Part shown: positions 58,584-64,000 of the stretch, in pieces
Numbering within the stretch: position 1 is the stretch's first letter
Layout of the letters: each line of letters opens with the position of its first letter
Assembly (NCBI GenBank): GCA_033398695.1
Contig: CM065818.1
Span: 54,902,001 to 54,966,000, forward strand
Direction of reading: 5' to 3'
DNA: 64,000 bases
Origin: Orobanche coerulescens
Lineage: Eukaryota > Streptophyta > Magnoliopsida > Lamiales > Orobanchaceae
Program-made: the position numbers and the translations under genes
The notes under the pieces: generated by a model
What the model was told of the DNA's origin: nothing
What the model saw: only the letters and a program-made list of their open reading frames with translations
Database searches by the model: none

Positions 58584-58810
58584 ATTAGCGCACGCTACTA
58601 AGCATTCCTTAGCGCGCGCTAATAAGAGTTGACTTCAAAACTGTCCAGGTTCGTCCGCGGGAATCTTATCCGGACCCATGTCCCGGCTTGCGCATGTGCT
58701 AGCCGCCCAGCTCAATAATTGAGTACTTAGCGCACACAACTCCTACATTCGTAGCATGCGCTAGTAGTAGCTCGATAGCTCGCGTTAAGCTACATTCTTA
58801 GCGTGCGCTA
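58584..58810. repeat. TTAGCGCACGCTAA palindrome cluster 2 (5' LTR)
   Basis: Counterpart of 51275-51502; contains TTAGCGCACGCTA, TTAGCGCGCGCTAA and TTAGCGTGCGCTA, with one site decayed to TAGCATGCGCTAG. Confidence 0.86.
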
Positions 58811-58970
58811 TCACGAGTTTGCATGAGAAATTTTGCATGTTGTTATACTTATGTACAAAGATATCAATGTAAGAAATATCATACTCCAATCATCAAGATC
58901 ACAATTCCGAATAATACAGGGTTTGAATATAGGTAAAATACACAGTAATAAATCCGGATATTACAGCTTG

Positions 58971-60350
58971 AATGCAGACTGCGCAAGGTATCACTGTCAG
59001 AAGGTTATCAAAATGCGTCACTGTCAATGGCTTGAGAGTATGCATATCTGGCGTACGGATGCTACAGCATTTGATGGGACTGAAGAGGTTGGTGATCCAC
59101 TAAGGGAGTGGACTGGTGAGGAAATTTTGGCCGTGCTGAATGAGTATGATTACGGGCAGTTGAGCAACCATCCTGATATAGTAGAGGCAACTCTTGAAAG
59201 ACCGGATTGGTATAAGTACGGGTCCCACAAGAGTATTTTCTGGGATTTACTTTATTGGAGTAAGTTGTTTATTAGGAACTATCTAGATGTGATGCATATA
59301 GAAAAAATATCTGTGAAAGTGTTATCGGTACAGTGTTATGTTAGGAAGGAAAGACTAAACACGGTCCTAAGGAACACATTGGTTTAAAATAAGTAAATAT
59401 TAGAAAACATTTATGGTTGAAGGAAGGAAAGGGGAAACGCGAAATGCCGAAAGCAGCTTACACCGTCACCCTTGAGCAAAAGGCTGAGATTTTTCCGTGG
59501 ATGAAGTTTGCTAGGTATCCCACAGGATATGCTAGAAATATAGGGAGGTGTGTTAACTTCAAGGAGAACAAGTTAACTGGATTGAAGAGCCATGATTGCC
59601 ATATCCTCTTACAATGCTTGCTTCCTATGTTTACTCGACCATACTTGTCCAAACAGGTGGTCGAGCCTTATGTATCGTTATCCAGGTTCTTTCAAACGTT
59701 ATGCACTAGGGAAGTATGGAAGTCAGATCTCCGGCTCATGCAAAAGGATATCAGTTATATCTTATGCAAATTTGAAAGGATCTTCCCACTGAATTATTTC
59801 GATCTCATGACTCACCTCATGATCCATCTTCCTCGACAACTTTTACTAACAGGCTCGGTCTACTACATGTGGATGTCTCCCATAGAAAGGCAACTTGGTG
59901 AGTACAAGGACTCTATGACTAATAAGTCTTCACCTGAAGGATCTATAGCCAAAACATATCTTGAATTAGAGTGTATCACATATACAAAGTTTTATTTGGG
60001 CGCGGTGTATCCCACACCCGAGCCAATGTCAACCATTCCAGTGCAATTTAATCTCTCCATCATCACTAGTGAAGTTGAAGTTTAAGGAAGATTACCCAAT
60101 AGTCATTTGCAACCTTACGAGCTAGGAATTGCACATTGGTGGATATTACTTAATTGTCCAGAAGTTCAATATTGGAGAGACATTCACCTTCCATGTGATG
60201 TTGTGAATTGGGACATTAAATTCCACAATGAAATATTTGCTGATTATTTGGAACAACGGGTAAGTGTTTAATTACTGTTTAATTATTATTTTATATAAAT
60301 ATGTAAAAACTCTAGATGAATTATGACATTCACCTTAATTAATATCCAGA
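58971..60350 (+). pseudogene. CACTA TNP2-like transposase, C-terminal half (TNP2 end and DUF4218-like)
   Basis: Resumes directly after element G: NADCARYHCQKVIKMRHCQW, TAFDGTEEVGDPLREWTGEE, SHKSIFWDLLYWSKLFIRNY and LDVMHIEKISVKVL, where LDVMHIEK is a hallmark of TNP2. After a frame change, 59417-60085 gives LKSHDCHILLQCLLPMF and the DUF4218-like block ISYILCKFERIFPLNYFDLM, THLMIHLPRQLLLTGSVYYM, ending past YKDSMTNKSSPEGSIAKTYL. ELGIAHWWILLNCPEVQYW follows to about 60258. A candidate intron (GTAAGT at ~60259 to ATCCAG at ~60350) separates it from the last part. Confidence 0.87.
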
Positions 60351-60990
60351 TGACGCACATACGAAGTGATGGTCACCCGATAAGGTGACATGTGTTGATG
60401 TTTCTTTCGATGAAGCATGTTACACCTTGAGTTTTTTTAATGGTGAGGGTAAATGGTGTGAATTTTTTATGTATCGACAGAGATTAAAGAAGGAGGTGTC
60501 AAAATTTTGGGGTTATGATTGACGGTGGATATTACGGTGTTCTTCTCGAAGTAGTGGAACTAGTTTATGGAAAAGGCTTGACAGTGTACTTGTTCAAGTG
60601 TAGGTGGTTTGGAACTAATCTTGAAATCGAAAGGGAGATAATTATGGACTTTTATCTGTTGATACTTCTACAAGTTGGTATGAAGGTGATCCTTTTGTTT
60701 TTGCAACATTGGCTAAAACCAGTTTATTACTTGGATGACTTGATAAAAAAAGGAGCATGGAAGACCGTAAATCATGCGGCTACGAGAAATATATATAATG
60801 CGGCTACACTTGGACAAGCAGTACATAAGGATGATGATGAGGCATATCAAGAGCCGGATACTACTAATATTCCACCATCCTCCATAATACTACTGATTAA
60901 TGTTGTAGAAGGTCGAGTGGTTCGACTACATGGTGAAGAATGTGGGTTCATATATGTAGGTACAGATGACTCCGATGAAGATGATGATGA
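60351..60990 (+). pseudogene. CACTA transposase tail, DUF4216-like
   Basis: Segment from 60515: DGGYYGVLLEVVELVYGKGL, TVYLFKCRWFG, VYYLDDLIKKGAWKTV, which resembles DUF4216, the domain that follows TNP2/DUF4218 in many plant CACTA proteins (family knowledge). It ends in an acidic DDSDEDDDD run. The frame runs on into RVVYGKSYFM only because element L's LTR starts at 60991. The part 60351-60514 is frame-damaged. Confidence 0.82.
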
Positions 60991-62460
60991 TGTTAGGGTT
61001 GTATACGGCAAATCATACTTTATGCTTGTATTACCTTATTTCCCTGTAACTACCTATGAGAATATTAATTACATTTAATCACAAGTTTTGCATATTTATT
61101 CACATTATGGTCATGTAAATGAAATGTCTAATTATTTTATGTTCTAGATAATGTGGTGTGTTGGTGTCACATGTAAGATCACATTATGAGTGCCTTATAA
61201 AATAATATAATAGTTCACAACCTATATAATTATTAGACAAATTATGTGAAAGGTTGTAGTCTATGCTTGAGAATAGTTGGTCTTGACTATTAACATGTAT
61301 TAGCGAATTTGCATATGTTGAACTGGATCGAGGTGAGATAGTGTCTTCTGTACTGATTGTAAGAAGAACGTAAATCTCGGATAATTACAATTTCTTAATT
61401 CTAAGTATATAATATTGAATTTTGTATTTATAATATTTATTGCTTTGATTTATCATGGGTGAGAGTTAAAAAGACTGACTCAATAAGCCTCGTATCTTGG
61501 GCAATAATATTATTTGTATGAAAATTATTATTATTACTAGAAACTGTGTCCCGACTCATGTGGGTTGATGATGTCCCCTTGAGGAGCTCGATAATGATTA
61601 TCATATTAAACCCTGCAGGTGGATTTAATTCCGATATATAATAGTAAGGTTCGAGTGGTACTACTCTTGGATAAGATATTAATTAATTAAACCTATCAAC
61701 AACGTAAATTAGTTAATGGACATTCAGTATCTTAAATACGGGAAATAATATATTTAAATAAGGAGCCCGATTTTGTAAATTGGGATTTGGGTAGGAAGTG
61801 CAATATTAACTCGCTAGTGGACTGAGTTGATATTAATAGACTCAATATATTAGGAAAGGTCCTAATATGGAAAATTGAGGTCTATTAGGAGTATTAACCC
61901 TAATCCTCTTTAAGATCCCTAAAGTAGTCCAAGAGCCTATAAATAAGACATACATGGGGTTCGGCCGTATCATCCATTCCAACTTGATAGATTGATTTTT
62001 TTGTCTTGTGTTTAATTGTGGATCTTGACTTGTGTCTTTGATTCCACAATTTTGACAACAAATCAATTTTCTAAGAGTGTTTACATAATACTAGAAAATA
62101 AAGAAAAATCGAGTGACTCCCAAGACTAAGGTTCGGCTGATCCCAAGTTGAAGTCCAAGTAAGATTCGGTAGCTCGTTGCCCACACAACATCTGTTTTAA
62201 GGCGGATCATACTCTAGAAGATCTAAAGGTAGAAATACAAATGAGGTCGAGTAGAATTCAAAGGTAAAGTGTTCTTAGATCTCTTAGATCAGAATAAGAA
62301 TACTATGAATTATCATAGTTAGACGCGTAGATTAATTTTGTTCGTTAAATTGCTTATTAATATGTTAATTAATTATTTGACGAGCCTAAATAGATCCGGT
62401 TCATGAGGGCCGATTTTAGTAAATCAAACTAGACGCTTCCGCTGCGTTTTATTTCCAACA
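60991..62460 (+). repeat. Element L 5' LTR, 1470 bp
   Basis: TGTTAGGGTTGTATACG...CGCTGCGTTTTATTTCCAACA. TGTTAGG and the terminal CCAACA form weak inverted ends. Colinear with the complement of 38698-40166 and, for its last ~390 bases, with 20506-20933. AT-rich throughout, no coding sequence. Confidence 0.88.
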
Positions 62461-62930
62461 ATTGGTATGAGAGACGGTCTTTAGTTTCCATTCAATTTAA
62501 TTAATTCTGTGATTAATTACTAGCAATTTACAATTTTCATATATTATGATATTTGGAATATTTTTGCTAGAATTGTCTTGCAGGTGAATATGGTCCAATT
62601 ATCATGGCTATATGATTTTATTTTATTTTTTACGCGTTTTGGTAATTTGGCCTGATTTTGAGGCATGTATAAGTTTTTCCCGTGAGAAAATCTACGGGTA
62701 GAATAAGATTTTATTTTTCCTTGTAATTTTGTTATAAATTCAATGTATTTTATTTCATGTAAAATTGTAATCAAGTTGGAGTACACAAAGTACGAAGAAA
62801 AAAGAAGTCCAGCGCCAAAAGGAGTCCCAATCGGACGAACCGATCGAGGCCAAGAAGCTGAGCTGGTCCGATCACGGATTGCGGTCCGCACCGTGGTCCA
62901 GCCGCCGTCGACGGGTCAGTCGCCCGCATC
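62461..62930 (+). other. Element L primer site and leader
   Basis: TTGGTATGAGAGACGG at 62462-62477 (initiator tRNA-Met type with one change), then a leader matching element C's (TACACAAAGTACGAA, AAGTCCAGCGC, CGGACGAACCGATCG). No gag reached before element M. Confidence 0.8.
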
Positions 62931-64000
62931 AGTAACACCCTGCAGCCATCCAGGAATATTACAGCGTTGTGGGTCCCGAGATGGAACCCACAAGGCTGGA
63001 GGAAATTTTCACAAATATTTACAAACGCCAAAGAGGCGAACGACGGTACTATATTTAAAAACATTTGAAGACTTAATATAATCCGTTTAACAAACCGTCG
63101 TAAAATCTCATTTGAAACCACAAGGCCCGAAATGCCAAAGTTCAACAGTTTAAAAACATACGATAAGCTATCGCTTACACGTACCGACAGAATAGATTTA
63201 GAGAAAGATTGCTAAGTAACCTAAGTTACCAGATACCAAAAAGCAATTTTAAAAATACTCACGCAGCGGATAAAGACAGACAATTAAAATACTCTAGCAG
63301 CGGAATACAACAATTGATCAGAAACTCAATACACAAATACATGCCCTATCCAGTATCCTCCGGGAATCTCATCTCTTCACGACCGCTACAAGCTTGATAA
63401 TCCAAGAACCTAAAAACGAAGCCCACAACGGGGTCAGCCATAATATCCAATAATGATAACCATCACATCTCGTCAATAATTACATATCAATGAAAATACT
63501 AAGTAAGAATACAACCAATGTAATCTTACCGCCATAACTTTACCAATTCGTGATAATATTGACAAAGTTCACATCTCGTATCCTTTCAACAACACAATAT
63601 GCTCATACCGAAATATTTGTATTGTATCTCAACAATACCCAAGGTTCTCAAAACATTATCATAACTCACTGTACGAAATCTACTAACTCTGTCCAACCCA
63701 ATGGCATCTCAACACGATAATCGAATGTCCGTCAAAAGACAAATACCAAAAGAAATACGGAACATACCTCAGGATATGAAATGCCACGACGAAATCATGT
63801 CAGTCTAATCCAAGATCAGATCAACACAACATACGGACATGGTCCTAACACAGGACCTGCAAATGCATACACATATGACAACGTCAATATGCTCACATCA
63901 ATAACAACACTGTATACTTATGGCAAACCCATAATACATATGCACAATAACAACAACACATATGGTAATCCAACGATCCAGCGCACAAAGCTATAGATCC
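62931..64000 (-). repeat. Element M: gypsy (Tekay-like) LTR, runs off window
   Basis: Begins AGTAACACCCTGCAG, where the usual TGTAACACCC has lost its first T, followed by GGAATATTACAGCGTTGTGG, the same head as element G's LTR. Later modules (GGTAATCCAACGATCCAGCG, CTATAGATCC at the window end) also occur in G's LTR around 49809-49920. The sequence between is different, so it is a related family. No coding sequence within the window; the small ORFs lack motifs. Confidence 0.75.

Larger units (their letters stand above)
49277..58965 (-). mobile_element. Element G: complete Tekay-like Ty3/gypsy chromovirus
   Basis: 9689 bp with LTRs of 2380 and 2383 bp, primer site, polypurine tract and gag-PR-RT-RH-INT-chromodomain on the minus strand. 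Flanks are GCTTC (49272-49276) and GCTTG (58966-58970), a four-base or imperfect five-base target duplication inside the TNP2 gene of element J. By eye the LTRs differ by roughly ten bases in the first 300. This is the least decayed retroelement in the window; integrase and much of RT are still open. Confidence 0.94.
56583..58965 (-). repeat. Element G 5' LTR
   Basis: Copy of 49277-51656, with TGTAACACCCCCG start and CCGGATATTACA end. Palindrome clusters at 57514-57732 and 58584-58810 correspond to those in the other LTR, with a few sites changed (TTAGTGCACGCTAA, TTAGCTTGCGCTAA, TAGCTCGCGTTAA). Confidence 0.94.
44602..60990 (+). mobile_element. Element J: CACTA transposon with TNP2-like gene, interrupted by K, G and ended by L
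   Basis: Starts CACTACCAAAATCACAAC at 44602 inside element D's RNase H, preceded by TAA, a possible 3-bp target duplication. It has subterminal repeats typical of CACTA elements and a plus-strand transposase with TNP2, DUF4218 and DUF4216-like parts (47976-49276 and 58971-60990). Element K lies between the 5' end and the gene, element G splits the gene, and element L begins at 60991. The 3' terminus is not in the window. Confidence 0.85.
60991..62930 (+). mobile_element. Element L: copia element, same family as C, truncated
   Basis: 5' LTR (60991-62460), primer site and leader in plus orientation. It is inserted after the acidic tail of the CACTA transposase and cut at 62930 by element M before gag begins. 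It matches element C's LTR and leader block by block. Confidence 0.85.

Noticed and set aside
62544..63145. Minus-strand ORFs of 115 and 124 codons across 62930
   Set aside because: They run across the junction between the leader of element L and the LTR of element M and so cannot be a gene of either.

Overview
This 64 kb window looks like plant nuclear heterochromatin. It is AT-rich and, as far as I can see, consists entirely of transposable elements. I found no intact host gene, rRNA, tRNA or CRISPR array. The plant assignment rests on the element types: Athila and Tekay-type Ty3/gypsy elements, SIRE-like Ty1/copia elements, a CACTA transposon with TNP2 and DUF4216/4218-like domains, and a hAT-type MITE. 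The species cannot be told from the sequence. Every coding region is broken by stops or frameshifts, or is truncated, so protein features are given as pseudogenes. Divergences are by-eye estimates.

Layout, left to right. (1) 1-12359: element A, an Athila-like gypsy element on the minus strand, cut by the left window edge, with a hAT MITE (1291-1950) in its 3' region. (2) 12360-13615: element H, a plus-oriented LTR fragment with ~39-bp tandem repeats. (3) 13616-16372: element I, the 3' end of a minus-strand Tekay-like element. (4) 16373-20228: element D, the 5' half of a plus-strand SIRE-like copia element. Two further pieces of D (RT, RNase H) reappear at 27024-27213 and 43840-44601. (5) 20229-20933: two abutting LTR fragments. 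(6) 20934-27023: element E, a minus-strand copia element sitting in D's RT. (7) 27214-40166: element C, a truncated minus-strand copia element split by element B, a complete Tekay-like gypsy element (28568-38697). (8) 40167-43839: element F, a second copy of part of E, again followed by the same D reverse-transcriptase sequence, which indicates a duplication of the whole nest. (9) 44602-60990: element J, a plus-strand CACTA transposon inserted in D's RNase H. J contains element K (45162-47975, a gag-protease-only LTR element) and element G (49277-58965, a complete Tekay-like gypsy element). (10) 60991-62930: element L, copia, same family as C, at the end of J. (11) 62931-64000: element M, a gypsy LTR running off the window.

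Relative order of events read from the nesting: I was hit by D; D was hit by E and by J; C entered after the E-in-D nest existed, and B entered C at its LTR/primer-site border; J was hit by K, G and L; L was hit by M. The window documents successive insertions; there is no pathway of cooperating genes.

The most unusual sequence signal is that several unrelated gypsy LTR families here each carry arrays of short, CG-rich dyad-symmetric motifs, a different motif in each family (GCCGCGGC in A, TTACGGCCGTAA in B, TTAGCGCACGCTAA in G, ACAGC-loop-GCTGT in H). I found no evidence for a new protein-based system.
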